From the NCBI GenBank assembly GCA_035772735.1, contig JASDFA010000003.1, forward strand, positions 64,988,501 through 65,052,500: 64,000 nucleotides of DNA, read 5' to 3'. Position numbers and translations under genes: made by a program. The DNA is from Datura wrightii. Taxonomy: Eukaryota > Streptophyta > Magnoliopsida > Solanales > Solanaceae. Every line of letters starts with the position of its first letter. Position 1 is the first letter of the stretch. The notes beneath the pieces were generated by a model, which ran no database searches, was not told the origin of the DNA, and saw only the letters and a list, made by a program, of their open reading frames with translations. Shown here in pieces: positions 11,830 to 24,289 of the stretch.

Positions 11830-12245
11830 ACGAGTCATCCTGTGACCCGTGGGATAGGCCACAAGTCGTGAAGTGACTCGTGGGGAACGATCCGGACTTG
11901 GTTGAAAATTTGGAAAAAATGGGGTGACCACGAGTTGTGGTCAATACCACGAGTCTTGATGTGAGCCGTGGTCAAGAATATATTGAAGACTTGGAAGAAG
12001 TAGGCAGTGTACCTAACGACTAGTCACCACAAGTCCTGGTCCATGCCACGACCCATTAGGTAACTCATGGTCTATTATGGTTTGGGGAATTGAGTTTTGG
12101 CAGTGTAGTGATAGGTGGGTCATGAACCGTTGGGTACACCATGAATCGTGGTGACCAACAGGAGGTTCTTTGCAGTGCACCCGACGATTGTGATCACGAG
12201 TCGTGGTCACTAGGCATGAGCCGTTAGGTCCCTCGTGGGGACTGG
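11830..12245. repeat. Array of short palindromes in U3 of the element B LTR
   Basis: Many variants of a 12-13 bp palindrome with CCACGA and TCGTGG halves occur over about 400 bp: for example CACGAGTTGTGGTC, CCACGAGTC, GAGCCGTGGTC, CACGAGTCGTGG. The motif is repeated in both orientations and lies upstream of the expected transcription start. Confidence 0.7.
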
Positions 12246-12988
12246 CAGTCAGTTTTTTCTGCAAATTTCCTAAGGGTGTTTCCATAATTTCCTAACCTCT
12301 TAGACCATAACTACGTCGTTTGGGGTTATTGAGGGTATTTCGAGGGACTAAATGGTTTTCCCCCTCATTCCCACTCAGATTCTCAGAAAATTTACGCAAG
12401 TTCTCTCTTAAGAGCTCTCAAGCAAGCTCTAGGGTTCCTCATCTATTGCAGTAATTCAGGCTTCTTTCTCCAGGAATTTCCGTCACTAGGTATGTGGGAA
12501 TTCAACAAGGAAATAGTTCTTCCCTTGTGTCCCCAACATCCCTCCTAGTTTCTCTATGAATTCTAGCCCTGAGCTTTTGAATGTGAAGGGAATATATGTC
12601 AGACTTCTTTGAATTCATGTAGAATGTTATCCATGTTTATTTTAGATATGATTCCATCAGTTTATGACTATATTGATGTTGTTCCCGTAAAGTGAATCCC
12701 AGCCCTGAGCTTTCGAATGTGGCTGAATTATATGCCAGATTCCATTATAGCTTGTGGAATATGATTTAAGTTGATTGTTGGATATTCTCCATTATCTAGA
12801 TATCGTATAAATGCTCTTTCTTATAAGGATGATTTTAGCCCTAATGTTCAATGAGATCACCTAGAATTTTTCCTATTGGATTAGTCTTCATTGTTGCTTG
12901 ATTCTATGAATGTTGTGGATTCCCATATTGTTAGCATGAATTGTAATCTCAGTTAGCTGCAAGATAGTTCTGTTTCAGTCAGAATGCT

Positions 12989-12993
12989 AGAAT
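12989..12993. repeat. Target-site duplication of element C (AGAAT), left copy
   Basis: AGAAT precedes the TGTCACGCCCC end of C and is repeated at 26250-26254 after its TGTAACA end. It fixes both boundaries of C and shows that the two flanks were one B LTR. Confidence 0.9.
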
Positions 12994-13159
12994 TGTCACG
13001 CCCCACCTTGGGAGGCATGACTGGCACCTGGTGCCCTACTAGGACCTGAACTGATGAGCTGACTGAGCCTAAGCACCTCTAGTGTAGGGCTAACTCTAAC
13101 TCTAGAATCAATAAAACAACGGGCTATATAGCGGCTATAAATACAACCTCGGCCGACAA
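12994..13159 (-). mobile_element. Element C (LTR derivative), left piece
   Basis: The sequence starts TGTCACGCCCC, the same LTR end as element E, and continues through the CCCTACTAGGACCTGA block shared with E at 48240. After 166 bases it is cut by the insertion of D and resumes at 23180. The transcription direction is to the left. Confidence 0.9.
13155..13159. repeat. Target-site duplication of element D (GACAA), left copy
   Basis: GACAA stands before the TGTTACACCCC start of D and again at 23175-23179 after its end. E carries the uninterrupted form GCCGACAAGGCC in its LTR, a sequence type matching the empty site. Confidence 0.9.
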
Positions 13160-13299
13160 TGTTACACCCCATAAATTCTTGACATTTAGATGGCCTATTC
13201 ACATGTTGGTTAAGAGTTTTAGGGTGCCATATATGCTAGAAAAGGCCCGGGGGAAGACCGGACAAGCGCCACGTTGAAGCGTCGCAAGAGGATGCCGAG

Positions 13300-13371
13300 C
13301 AGACCCCCTCCACAATGGCAACGTGCCACGGAGGCTATCCCTCCGCGATGGCCAACGTGCCACGGAGGGGC
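13300..13371. promoter_or_regulatory. Dyad-rich promoter-proximal module, D 5' LTR
   Basis: CAACGTGCCACGGAGG is repeated twice with CCCTCCGCGATGGC between, forming an imperfect inverted repeat that ends about 15 bp before the TATA box. It shares motifs with the 68-bp module in Athila element F and with the E LTR. The copy in the 3' LTR is at 20901-20970. Confidence 0.7.
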
Positions 13372-13385
13372 TATCTGGGCCCAAG

Positions 13386-13394
13386 TATATAAAG
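13386..13394 (+). promoter_or_regulatory. TATA box of the D 5' LTR
   Basis: TATATAAAG followed by CCCCCAC lies about 226 bp into the LTR. The 3' LTR copy at 20985-20993 reads CATATAAAG. It should drive the genomic RNA, with U3 ending shortly downstream. Confidence 0.7.
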
Positions 13395-15578
13395 CCCCCA
13401 CTTTGTTTTAATTTCATTATTTTCATTTCTTTTCAGCAGTGAGCAACCAGAACAGAAAAGGGACGAGGGTTTGAGGTAGAAATTCATCCTATTACGCCGT
13501 CAAACGCGTTCCAAACTCAAATTAACTTCAGATACCGAAGTATAAAACTGTAGAGAACATTCCTGCGGAGTTAGTTTCGCGAGAATCGTCCGGCGAAGCG
13601 GCGACCCGCCGAGTCGAAGTAATTGGAACTACTCCAAACTAGTGTTAATACACTCCCAGCACTAAAGTAAGTATTTCTCTCTTCTCGACCTTCGAGAAAT
13701 AGCGAGTTTTCGGCCGTTCTTCGATAAGTTGAAGAATAGGCAGTAGGTATACACCAAGTATGGTTTTGTTTCTATATATTGATAGGATTAATTCTATTCC
13801 TTCGTGAATATGAATACAGCTGGGAGAAATAGCTAAATATTGGCCGAGCTACGCCAGTTGGTCAGAAAGTCGACAATTGAGGTATGTGAAGCTAGTTTCT
13901 TTCGGCAAGTTAGTAATTCCTGTAGAGCAAACTAGTATAAATTCGAGTAGAGAGTTTCAGAAACAATACAGCATGCCCAGTATATAATTTAGTAAAGTAC
14001 GTCAGGATATTATCGTGTTCAGCCGAAACCTAGTAAAGCAATATAAGTTCCCGTAAAGTATTTCAGAAATAGAATAGTAGCTTAATATGAATTTTAGAAA
14101 GCGTGCTAGAAATAGTAAATCATGTTTACCATGAAACTTAGTTATACAACAAGATTCTGAGTAGAAATATTATATCTTGTTTCAGTATCAGATTCAGCAC
14201 AGTGTGACAGAAATTATATATATACCATTATCAGTTTCAGCATGTATTATATACAAAGACATTACTATCATTAGATTCAGCATGTATCGTATGCAGTTAG
14301 TATTATCAGTTGAGACTTGACTGTATTGTTTTGGGTTGGATTACCTAGCATCCATGACCGCCCCAGGGTTAATAGCTATAATGACTCGTCCTCTAGAGGG
14401 CGAGGATACGTCGCTCTACGGAGTGGCATGCCGTCCCCTAGGGACGAAGATGGGATGCCAATTTCCCCATATTTTGCCTTGGTCGGCTTTTATACACCCC
14501 CGTCGAGCGAGTACGCCCGGGGTGTTGATTCAGGAGTCCTCCAGACTCAGGTACAGTTATAGTCAGGGGCTCAGCGGGCCCAAGTGCATACCAGGGGACC
14601 GGTAGGATGCTTATAGTTACTATGGGAGATGGGATGATCGGGGTAGGGGTATAGATTGCATGTTGGTTGTACCTTCCGTCTTATGGGGGACAGGTAAGGT
14701 TTATGTGTGCTATGTTATGTTATGTTATGCTATATTATTCCATGTTATGTTAGTTATGAATAGATAGACAGTAGAATGCCACATTACCAAGTACGACCCC
14801 TAGTCCTTTCAACATAGTTGAGGACAGTCTTAAACTGATACTTTTAGTCAGTTACAGTCTATTTCTTTCTATTTCAGTTCTATCAGTTATATGTCTTGTC
14901 TTCAGTTATTTTCCAGTTGTTGCTTTGCATACTCCATACGAATGGTACTGATGCCCGTTTTGGGGCGCTGCATTACTTGCCTGCAGGTACTCATAGACGA
15001 GGAGTCGATCCCTCGTGATTCCAGCCAGCACACAGAGTCATCAGCTCCTGTCATCCGGAGTTAGACAGCTAGAGGTTTATTCCTTTCTTTTGTTGTATAG
15101 TATGGGTAGGCCGGGCCCCTGTCCTGACCATCTTATCAGTATTCTAAGAGGCTTGCGGATTGTATATTCCCTGTGGTTAGCTGTACCGATCGTGTGAGGC
15201 CGTGTGTATGTTTTAGTTGTTTATGATGGCCGTGTGGGGCCTTATTAAGTTGGTTTTGGTGATCTTGTTGGTCACGTAGCAGTTTAGCACTTGTTTTCTT
15301 GATTCAGAAATAACTAGACAATATGGTGGCCTTGTCGGCCCGCTTAGGTTCCCTATTGATTCAGTTGTTCTGGGTAGTTGTTATTTTCTTACAGGTGGCT
15401 ATAGGCCTAGTCGGCCGGAGGCTGTATTTACAACTGTTATATAGCCCGTTGTTTTCTTGAATCCAGAGTTAGAGTCAGCCTAGAACCAAAAGTGCTTAGG
15501 CTCAGCTAGTCCAGCAGTCCAAGTCCTAGTAGGGCACCAGGTGCCAGTCATGCCTCCCAAGGCGGGGCATGACAAACT

Positions 15579-15590
15579 TGGTATCAGAGC
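15579..15590 (+). other. Primer binding site of element D (tRNA-iMet type)
   Basis: TGGTATCAGAGC, a perfect 12-base match to the 3' end complement of plant initiator tRNA-Met, lies 4 bases after the LTR end. Confidence 0.95.
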
Positions 15591-18240
15591 AGGTCATATC
15601 CCAGGGAGTCTGCAAGCCGTGCTAAGTGGAGTCTTGTCTATGGATGTGTTGTGCACCACATACTATAGACAGGAGGCTGCAAGGGATGATAGGATGGTTA
15701 CTCTTTCTTCTTATTCAGTCGTGCTATAGAGCGGTATAGTATAGGGTTGAGTCCCTAAAACTTATCATACTCTTTGATTACAGATACAAAGTCAGATTAG
15801 CGACACCCTATCACAAGTAGAAGATCGGATATAGCAGTAGAAGAGGGCACCAGCCAGTTGCAGGGTAACTACAGCAACAGGAGGAGGTATGAGGGACCTC
15901 CCAATATGATACCTCTATCGATACCATCCCTAGTATATTTCTATAACTTCAGAGTAGGAAGTCAGAAGCATAGAGTATATACGAGTTGATTTATTTGTTA
16001 GATATATAAGATCTGACTAAGATGATAGATAATATTAGATTATCGCATAGATGTGAGAAAGAGAGGGAAATGCAGGATTCCCACCTCCATCCTTTCAGAT
16101 GTGGTACAGTTCCATGTCTTCGTTTTGTTGCAGTAAGAAAAGATTATTCCCACCTCTTAGTTTTGATTCCAGTATAGCAAAGGGCATAAGGATTGAGGCG
16201 ATGTTGCCTAAAGTAAGCAGTAAGTGAAGATGGATTGGTTGATTCCAGAAAGTGTTAGAAAGAGTAAGGAGCCCTTATGATTACGTAAGTTGTGCAGACC
16301 CTCACGGTAATAAGTCAGAAGAGCAAGTAAGACTACTAGCTTACTCGAAGTGGGCGTAGGAGATCCGTCAGTGATGGACTTCCAGTACTAGTCAAGTTCA
16401 AGTCAGAAAAAGGTTGAATCCGCCGTAGCATGCCAACGACGGCAGGGTATATCTGCAAGACAATAGTTATAATCTTAGTTGTGATATCGAAAGACAGGGA
16501 GATTATATGAATAAGATGTGTCCGACTGCAAGTCAGAAGAAGTATAGGTTAAAACTTGACTGGTAACCTTATTGACAATGTAAGGCAGGTACCTTGAACC
16601 CCAGAGCTCAGTTTACGGAAGATGAGGGTGAAGAGCATGAATACCAGATTTTGAGGGGAAATCAGAATCACCTCTAGATTGATAGAACATTGTGTATTAA
16701 GGACTAAACCTCGGACTAACAGCTAAGAGACAGTAAGATTGTAGTTTAGAATGTTGCGGTACGTCCTCCTAAGGAGAAGGTAAGAGGGTGCCGACCTAGA
16801 GACTCTAATATAGTGTGGTCCAGAGACAAAGTCCAACAGACAGTCACGGGCCTTAATATAATGCCAAGTAAGGCCACAAGGTTCGGATGTTGACCCTACG
16901 TTGTAAGAGTGGCAAAATTTCAAATAGCAGATCATAGCTAAAGTGCATATGTTTGTTGCTTCTAGAATGGGACGAAAATCCAATGAAATGGTATGAGAGG
17001 ACAGGAGATATCATTAAACTGTAGAAGCAGTATATCATGTGCAGTATGAAATTCAGTAAAGCATGCCAGTGATTATGTATTACTAGAAAATTCAGTATGG
17101 AATGTATATAGTTGTTGATATATATATATATATATATATACAGATATTAGATATGCTGGGAGTAGCTGCCAATAGGGGTTACAGTCACACAGATTCTGGT
17201 TAGCTACTAGGAAGTATATACAGATTGTACTACAGGACCCCTCACCAAAGGGGGGCAGGATCTAGACTTCAGAAACTCACAAGAGTTAGTAGCCTGAATT
17301 AGGGTGTTAGATGATACGGGAGCAGTTAGACGGTCTAACAACCAGCTGGAACCTGCATTAACAGAAAAGCATCCCTAAAGAACAGTAATGTTATCGCATG
17401 TGCAAAAACTAGAAATAAAGACCGGATAAGCATACTCTAGAGGTTAGCAACACACAATTCTCCAGTATGTTAAGTGGTCGTACATCGTTTTTCCAGCCTT
17501 GTAGGTGAGAGTCAGCCTTAGTCAACCTAGCAGGTAGAACACCTCGCAAGTCAGCCAGCCGTCCCAGTCAGACAAATTCGTGGGTACCCAAGAAGGGGTC
17601 CACATCAGTAGTCAGTGACGGACTGGTACCCCAGCCGGTTCTCATAAGATATTCTGATATAGAGTCCTAGGAGAAGGCCAGTCTTTACAGAATTGCTCAT
17701 AAGACCAAGAATTTCTCACAACAGCAGTATAGATCTGAGTGGATACGAACAAGGCATAAGGAATTGGTAGTACTCTGCTAGCACAGTGTCTACTATGACA
17801 AGGAAATCGGTAGGTTCCCTATGAAGATCCAGACACTGGTCGCCTGAGGGTAAGTCTGACTAAGCCCAGCTCTACAGTTGTTTAATTAGAATAACAAAGC
17901 AGTTAGCTGTCCACAACTCCGCAGTTATGCATGAGCTGCAAATGCCCGAGTAGGACATTTAGAGCATTGTTAGATTACTTCCGCATTCGGGTTATTTAGC
18001 CCAGTTATTCAGCTAGATTATTAGATATCATGATCACTATTAGGATCCTTTGATCAGATACGTGCACATGGTGTATAGACAGCCATACAGATTATTCCAG
18101 CGGCGAGTAGCATTAACATGCGGCCCAGAAGGCCAGACAAGCTCTAGTTATACAAATAGATTACTTGTCAGTTTCTCTGGTATAATAAACCAGTATGATC
18201 TTCAGTTACATGCCAACTTCTCTAAATGTAAATTTTGACT
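15591..18240 (+). pseudogene. Element D decayed gag/protease/RT region
   Basis: This 2.65 kb stretch lies where gag, protease and the first half of RT should be, but no frame stays open. Near 15835-15930 a gag-like stretch (GGAGGAGGTATGAGGGACCTCCC) can still be aligned to element E. Near 18150-18240 the RT segment around LHANFSKCKF is recognisable, but the active-site region before it is lost. The stretch aligns along its length with the - strand of E (about 52900-55519) and in part with C (24290-25420), including stop codons, so much of the decay predates the insertion of D. Confidence 0.75.
17119..17140. repeat. (TA)n microsatellite
   Basis: About 11 uninterrupted TA units lie inside the decayed internal region of D. 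The homologous positions of C and E hold only short AT runs (TATATATG), so the expansion is specific to D. Confidence 0.9.
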
Positions 18241-19124
18241 GAATTCAGTAGCCTTTGGGATCACATCGTGTCGGAGGCTTGTAAAAAGGTAGACACACAG
18301 AAAATAAAAGCAGTGAAAACATGGACAGAACCACCACTCCGACCGAGGTACACAGTTTCCTGGGGTTAGCCGTGTACTACAGAAGATTTGTGGAAGGATT
18401 TTCCACCTTAGCGGCACCTCTGATTAAGCTGACGCAAAAAGCAGTAAAGTTTCAGTGGACGGAGGCATGTGAGCAGAGTTTCCAGGGATTGAAAGACAGG
18501 TTGACCTCCGCCCCAGTGTTAGCATTGCCAGAAGGTACAGAGGGTTATGTAATTTATTGTGATGCTTCGGGTACTGGGTTAGGATGTGTGTTGATGCAGC
18601 ATGGTAAAGTAATTGCTTATGCTTCCAGACAGCTGAGGAAACATGAAAAGAATTATCCTACCCATGACCTGGAACTAGTCGCAGTGATCCATGCCCTAAA
18701 GATATGGAGACATTACTTGTATGGTGTTCATGTGGATATTTTCACTGATCCTAAGAGCCTACAGTATATCTTCACCCATAGAGAGTTGAACTTACGGCAG
18801 CGTCGCTGGTTGGAATTGTTGAAAGATTATGATGTAAATATTCCATATCACCCAGGCAGAGCCAACGTAGTAGTAGATGCCCTTAGCCGTAAGTCTATGG
18901 GGAGTTTGGCGTACTTGCAGCCCGAGCAACAGGAATTGGCCCGAGAAATACACCAGTTAGCCAGTTTAGGCGTCCGTGTAGCAGAAACAGAGGACAACAG
19001 AGTGGTAATTCAGAACACCATAGTGTCGTCATTAGTTGTGGAGGTAAAGGAACGGCAGTATGAAGATCCTGACCTGGTTCAGCTTAAAGACAGAGTTCAA
19101 CATGGAAAAGCGCCGGATTTTTAG
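18241..19124 (+). pseudogene. Element D RT C-terminus and RNase H domain
   Basis: From 18321 the frame is open for 267 codons: FLGLAVYYRRFVEGF and KFQWTEACEQSF of the RT connection, then RNase H with its catalytic residues in YCDASG, DLELVAV, IFTDPKSL and VVDALSR. It ends with TAG at 19122-19124 where relatives have Gln, a CAG to TAG change, and the same frame continues at once into integrase. The RT active site would lie upstream in the decayed part, so no complete RT can be made. Length and motif order match Tekay/Del pol. Confidence 0.9.
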
Positions 19125-20012
19125 GTAATTGAGGATGAAGTGTTGCGATGTAAAGGCCGCCTTTGTGTTCCAGATATTTCAGGGCTTCGCCAACAGATTA
19201 TGAGTGAGGCACATTACGCCCACTATTCTCTCCACCCAAGCGCGACAAAAATGTACCACGATATTAAAGAAATCTACTGGTGGCCAGGTATGAAGAGGGA
19301 AATAGCAGAATTCGTAGCCCAGTGTCCTAACTACCAGCAAGTAAAAGCAGAACATCAGAAACTAGGTGGATTGACTCAAGACATAGATGTGCCTCTTTGG
19401 AAGTGGGAAGCAGTAAATATGGATTTTGTAGCAGGATTACCCCGTACCAGACATAGAAATGACTCGATTTGGGTAATTATTGACATACTGACAAAATCAG
19501 CCCATTTTCTGCCAGTAAGGGCTACTTTCTCCGCTGAAGATTACGTTGAGTTGTATATCTGACAAATAGTCAGACTGCACGGTGTTCCAGTGTCCATTAT
19601 CTCTGACAGAGGGGTGCAATTCACAGCTAAATTTTGGCAATCATTTCAGAGAGGCCTGGGAACACAGATTAACCTGAGCACAGCTTTTCACCCTTAAATA
19701 GATGGACAGGTACAATGCACTATTCAGACGCTCGAGGATATGCTACGAGCATGTGTGTTAGACTTTGGAGGTAGCTGGGATGAGCACTTACCACTTATTG
19801 AGTTTGCCTATAATAACAATTACCATTCAGCTATCCAGATGGCGCCTTATGAGGCATTGTATGGGTGAAAGTGCAGATAGCCAGTTGGCTGGTTTGAAGT
19901 AGGACAGTCAGCGCTGATTGGGCCGGATATTATTCATCAGTCAAAGGAAAAGGTAAAGCTTATCAGAGAACGCCTACTGACTGCTCAGAGCCGCCAGAAA
20001 TCGTATGCTAAC
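19125..20012 (+). pseudogene. Element D integrase (nonsense-broken)
   Basis: The zinc-binding part reads HYSLHPSATKMYHD and CPNYQQVK; the second zinc Cys is replaced by Tyr. The catalytic core has Asp in VNMDFVAGL and Asp in ISDRGVQF, but the catalytic Glu of the usual GQAERTIQTL is Gln (GQVQCTIQTL). Stops occur at 19560 (TGA where Arg is usual), near 19696 (TAA where Gln is usual) and near 19867 (TGA where Arg is usual). No frameshift is needed to read through from RNase H to the chromodomain. Confidence 0.9.
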
Positions 20013-20462
20013 GTGCAGCGCAGAAACTTGGAATTTAATGTGAATGACTGGGTATTCTTGAAAGTCTCTCCGATGAAATGGGTGATGAAATTCGGCAAGA
20101 AAGGCAAGCTCAACCCGAGATTTGTTGGGCCTTATCAAATTTGCCGAAGAATAGGCCAAGTGGCATATGAGTTAAACTTACCTCCAGAATTAGAATCTGT
20201 CCACCCAGTTTTCCACGTATCAATGCTGAGGAAATGCATAAGAGATCCCTCCAGAATTGTTCCAGTCTAAGATGTTCAGGTTACCGAAGAGTTGGCGTAT
20301 GAAGAAGTTCCAGTAGCCATACTAGACCGAAAGATTCGTAGACTAAGAACTAAAGATATGGCTTCGGTCAAAGTATTATGGCGTAACAGAAACCGAGAGG
20401 AAATGACTTGGGAAGCAGAAGAAGATATGAAAACCAGATATTCTCAGTTATTTCAGACTTAG
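20013..20462 (+). pseudogene. Element D integrase C-terminus and chromodomain
   Basis: In the same frame as the integrase: KVSPMKWVMKFGKKGKLN and RFVGPYQI (GPY/F module), then HPVFHVSMLRKCI, a TAA at 20268, and finally YEEVPVAILDRKIRRLRTKD with VLWRNRNREEMTWEAEEDM. The last part is the Tekay/Del chromodomain. The frame ends with TAG at 20460-20462. The next 280 bases up to the polypurine tract show nothing else. Confidence 0.9.
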
Positions 20463-20742
20463 TCAGCCAGAGGTATGTTGTTATTACTGTTGCTTTATAT
20501 TTATGTGTATAAGCGAGATGTTAACTTCAGTTTAGTGAAATGAATGTTATAGTGTTGTGTGGAGTACTTGTATTAGACTTTTCTGAGTTTCAGGCTTTTT
20601 GAGATAGTCCATATTACACGGGAAACTCTGCCAAAATTTTTCTAGAATAAGTCGAGATTGAGTTGTAAACGGTACCTTTGCTAGGAAAAAAAAGGAAGCG
20701 TCCTTCCTGCGAACAGAAGTTTACATTCAAGGATGAATGTTC

Positions 20743-20757
20743 TTAAGGGAGGGAGAA
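20743..20757 (+). other. Polypurine tract of element D
   Basis: AAGGGAGGGAGAA lies directly before the TG of the 3' LTR, preceded by the CAAGGATGAATGTTC block shared with B and G. Confidence 0.85.
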
Positions 20758-23174
20758 TGTAACACCCCATAAATTCTTGACATTTAGATGGTCTATTCGC
20801 ATGCTGGTTAAGAGTTTTAGGGTGCCATACATGCTAGAAAAAGGCCCGGGGGAAGACCGGACAAGCGCCACGTTGAAGCGTCACAAGAGGAGGCCAGGCA
20901 GACCCCCTCCGCGATGGCAACGTGCCACGGAGGCTGTCCCTCCGCGATGGCCAATGTGCCACGGAGGGGCTGTCCAGGCCCAAGCATATAAAGCCCCCAC
21001 TTCGTTTTAATTTCATTATTTTCATTTCTTTTCAGCAGTGAGTGACCATAAATAAAAAGGGACAAGGGTTTGAGGTAGAAATTCGTCCGATTACGCCGTC
21101 AAACACGGTCCAAACTCAAATTAACTTCAGATACCGAAGTATAAAACTGTAGAGAACATTCCTGCGGAGTTAGTTTCGCGAGAATCGTCCGGCGAAGCGG
21201 CGACCCGCCGAGTCGAAGTAATTGGAACTACTCCAAACTAGTGTTAATACACTCCCAGCACTAAAGTAAGTATTTCTCTCTTCTGGACCTCCGAGAAATA
21301 GCGAGTTTTCGGCCGTTCTTCGATAAGTTGAAGAATAGGCAGTAGGTATACACCAAGTATGGTTTTGTTTCTATATATTGATAGGATTAATTCTATTCCT
21401 TCGTGAATATGAATACAGCTGGGAGAAATAGCTAAATATTGGCCGAGCTACGCCAGTTGGTCAGAAAGTCGACAATTGAGGTATGTGAAGCTAGTTTCTT
21501 TCGGCAAGTTAGTAATTCCTGTAGAGAAAACTAGTATAAATTCGAGTAGAGAGTTTCAGAAACAATACAGCATGCCCAGTATATAATTTAGTAAAGTACG
21601 TCAGGATATTATCGTGTTCAGCCGAAACCTAGTAAAGCAATATAAGTTCCCGTAAAGTATTTCAGAAATAGAATAGTAGCTTAATATGAATTTTAGAAAG
21701 CGTGCTAGAAATAGTAAATCATGTTTACCATGAAACTTAGTTATACAACAAGATTCTGAGTAGAAATATTATATCTTGTTTCAGTATCAGATTCAGCACA
21801 GTGTGACAGAAATTATATATATACCATTATCAGTTTCAGCATGTATTATATACAAAGATATTACTATCATTAGATTCAGCATGTATCGTATGCAGTTAGT
21901 ATTATCAGTTGAGACTTGACTGTATTGTTTTGGGTTGGATTACCTGGCATCCATGACCGCCCCAGGGTTAATAGCTATAATGACTCGTCCTCTAGAGGGC
22001 GAGGATACGTCGCTATACGGAGTGGCATGCCGTCCCCTAGGGACGAAGATGGGATGCCAATTTCCCTATATTTTGCCTTGGTCGGCTTTTATACACCCCC
22101 GTCGAGCGGGTACGCCGGGGGTGTTGATTCAGGAGTCCTTTGGACTCAGGTATAGTTATAGTCAGGGGCTCAGCGGGCCCAAGTGCATACCCAGGGGACC
22201 GGCAGGATGCTTATAGTTACTATGGGAGATGGGATGATTGGGATAGGAGTATAGATTGCGTGTTGGTTGTACCTTCCGGCTTATGGGGGCCAGGTAAGGT
22301 TTATGTGTGCTATGTTATGTTATGTTATGCTATATTATTCCATGTTATGTTAGTTATGAATAGATAGACAGTAGAATGCCACGTTACCAAGTACGATCCC
22401 TACTCCTTTCAACCTAGTTGAGGACAGTCTTAAACTCATACTTTTAGTCAGTTACAGTCTATTTCTTTCTATTTCAGTTCTATCAGTTATATGTCTTGTC
22501 TTCATTTTTTTTCCAGTTGTTGCTTTGCATACTCCATACCAGTGGTACTGATGCCCATTTTGAGGTGCTGCATTACTTTCCTGCAGGTACTCATAGACGA
22601 GGAGTCGATCCCTCGTGATTTCAGCTAGCACACAGAGTCATCAGCTCTTGTCATCCGAAGTTAGACAGCTAGAGGTTTATTCCTTTCTTTTGTTGTACAG
22701 TATGGGTAGGCCGAGCCCCTGTCCCAACCATCTTATCAGTATTCTAAGAGGCTTGCGGATTGTATATTCCCTGTGGTTAGCTGTACCGGTCATGTGAGGC
22801 CGTGTGTATGTTTTAGTTATTTATGATGGCTGTGTGGGGCCTTATTCAGTTGGTAGTGGTGATCTTGTTGGTCAGGTAGCATTTTAGCACTTGTTTTCTT
22901 GATTCAAAAATAACTAGACATCATGGTGGCCTTGTCGACCCGCATAGGTTCCCTATTGATTCAGTTGTTCTGGGTAGATGTTTTTTTCTTATATGTGGAT
23001 ATCAGCCTAGTCGGTCGGAGGCTGTATTTACAGCCTTTATATAGTCCGTCGTTTTCTTGAATCCAGAGTTAGAGCCAGCCTGGCACAAGAAGTACTTAGG
23101 CTCAGCTAATCCAACAGTCCAGGTCCTAGTAGGGCACCAGGTGCCAGTCATGCCTCCCAAGGCGGGGCCTGATA
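20758..23174 (+). repeat. 3' LTR of element D
   Basis: A 2417-bp LTR beginning TGTAACACCCC and ending GGCCTGATA. It holds a dyad module at 20901-20970 and a TATA-like CATATAAAG at 20985. It is followed by the second GACAA copy at 23175-23179. Confidence 0.95.
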
Positions 23175-24289
23175 GACAAGGCCTATAGCCACCTGTGAAA
23201 ATAAGCAACTAACCAGAGACAAACAAACATAGGGAGTCCTATGTGGGCCGACAAGGCCACCATGATATGTAGTTATAAATGGAAAGTAAAATCAGATGCT
23301 AAACTGAGCTATGACCGGCAAGGCCACCAATCAACCGCTAAACAGGGCCCCACACGGCCAACACACATAGTTTAAAACACATATGGACCCCACACGGGCG
23401 ATATTATCTAACCACAGGGAAGTAACACAATCTGCAAGCCTCTAGGAGTAATAAGATGGTCGAGACAGGGCCCCGACCTACCCATACTGTACAAAAAAAA
23501 GAAGTAAACCTCAATCACACAAGCTCCGAAAGAAAGGAGCTGACGGCTCTGTACGGTTGACTGGAACTACGAGGGACCTGCTCCTCGTCTATCTGCACCT
23601 GCAGGAAAGTAATGTAGTGCCCCGAGAAGGGAGTTAGTACAATATGTACCGAATATGTAAGGCAATAGATAAGCTGAATAGGACTAGAAATAAATAATAA
23701 GAAGAGCCGAAAGATTAACCTATACGCTTGCTGATTCGTAATCTGCACCTAACTGACACTACATGTACATAAGCTAAGACTGCATACGTACACATTTATA
23801 CACTAGAGCTAGCAGACAAGAATTCATACAAGAACCCCACCTGGTCGCCATAAGCCGGGAGGTACAATCAGCACAGAATAACTCGTTCAAGCCCCCATAA
23901 GTCCTGGCGAGCACATCTCAATCTATATACCCCTACTCAGGTGTCTACTACTCTACTGGTACTGTAACCAACCTACCGGTCCCCTAGGTCTACAACTAGG
24001 CCCGCTTGGCCCCTGAAATGTAGTTCTGTCTAAGTCCGAAGGACTCCTGATATCTACACCTCGGGCGTAAGCGCTCGGCGGGGGTGTTTATAAGGCCAAC
24101 CATGACATATGAGGATCTGGATCCCCATCATCTTCCCTTGCGGACGGCATGCCGCTCCGTAGAGTGACGTATCCTCGCCCTTGGCGGGCGAGCGACACAG
24201 CTATTAACCTTGGGGCGGTCATAGAAGGCTTATAACTGAGGGCAACCCCAACCCAGGTGCTATACTGACACATCAATCTATCTATATAA

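Larger units (their letters stand above)
11753..12993 (+). repeat. 3' LTR of element B, first part
   Basis: It starts TGTAATTCTCG after the polypurine tract and continues with U3 containing palindromes, then a U5-like GGTATGTGGGAATTC motif near 12490. It is cut at 12993 by element C and resumes at 26255. The first 1241 bases plus the second 1235 give about 2.48 kb, the LTR length of element G. Confidence 0.85.
13160..15574 (+). repeat. 5' LTR of element D
   Basis: A 2415-bp LTR running from TGTTACACCCC to GGCGGGGCATGACA. The U3 part carries a dyad-rich module at 13300-13371 and a TATA box at 13386. Two splice-donor-like motifs (AAAGTAAGTATT near 13668 and GAGGTATGTGAAG near 13878) follow in R/U5. 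Comparison with the 3' LTR by eye shows about 30 differences in the first 350 bp, about 7 over roughly 13510-14475, and about 50 over the last 1.1 kb. Confidence 0.95.
13160..23174 (+). mobile_element. Element D: full-length Tekay/Del-type retrotransposon with two LTRs
   Basis: D has a 5' LTR (13160-15574), an initiator tRNA-Met primer site, an internal region, a polypurine tract and a 3' LTR (20758-23174), with a perfect GACAA duplication. Total length is 10,015 bp. The 3' end reads GATA where GACA is expected, a C-to-T change. RNase H, integrase and chromodomain remain in one frame with only nonsense codons. The gag, protease and most of RT have decayed beyond reading. D is inserted in the LTR of C. 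Confidence 0.95.

Noticed and set aside
13199..13426. Arg/Pro-rich open frames in U3 of the D and E LTRs (also 20817-21065, 50703-51150) as genes
   Set aside because: They overlap the GC-rich dyad module and TATA box, appear in several frames at once, and are not preserved between LTR copies.
15579..15590. TGGTATCAGAGC sites (also 2774, 55520) as tRNA gene parts
   Set aside because: Each is 12 bases next to an LTR end with no cloverleaf around it, which is the expected primer binding site.
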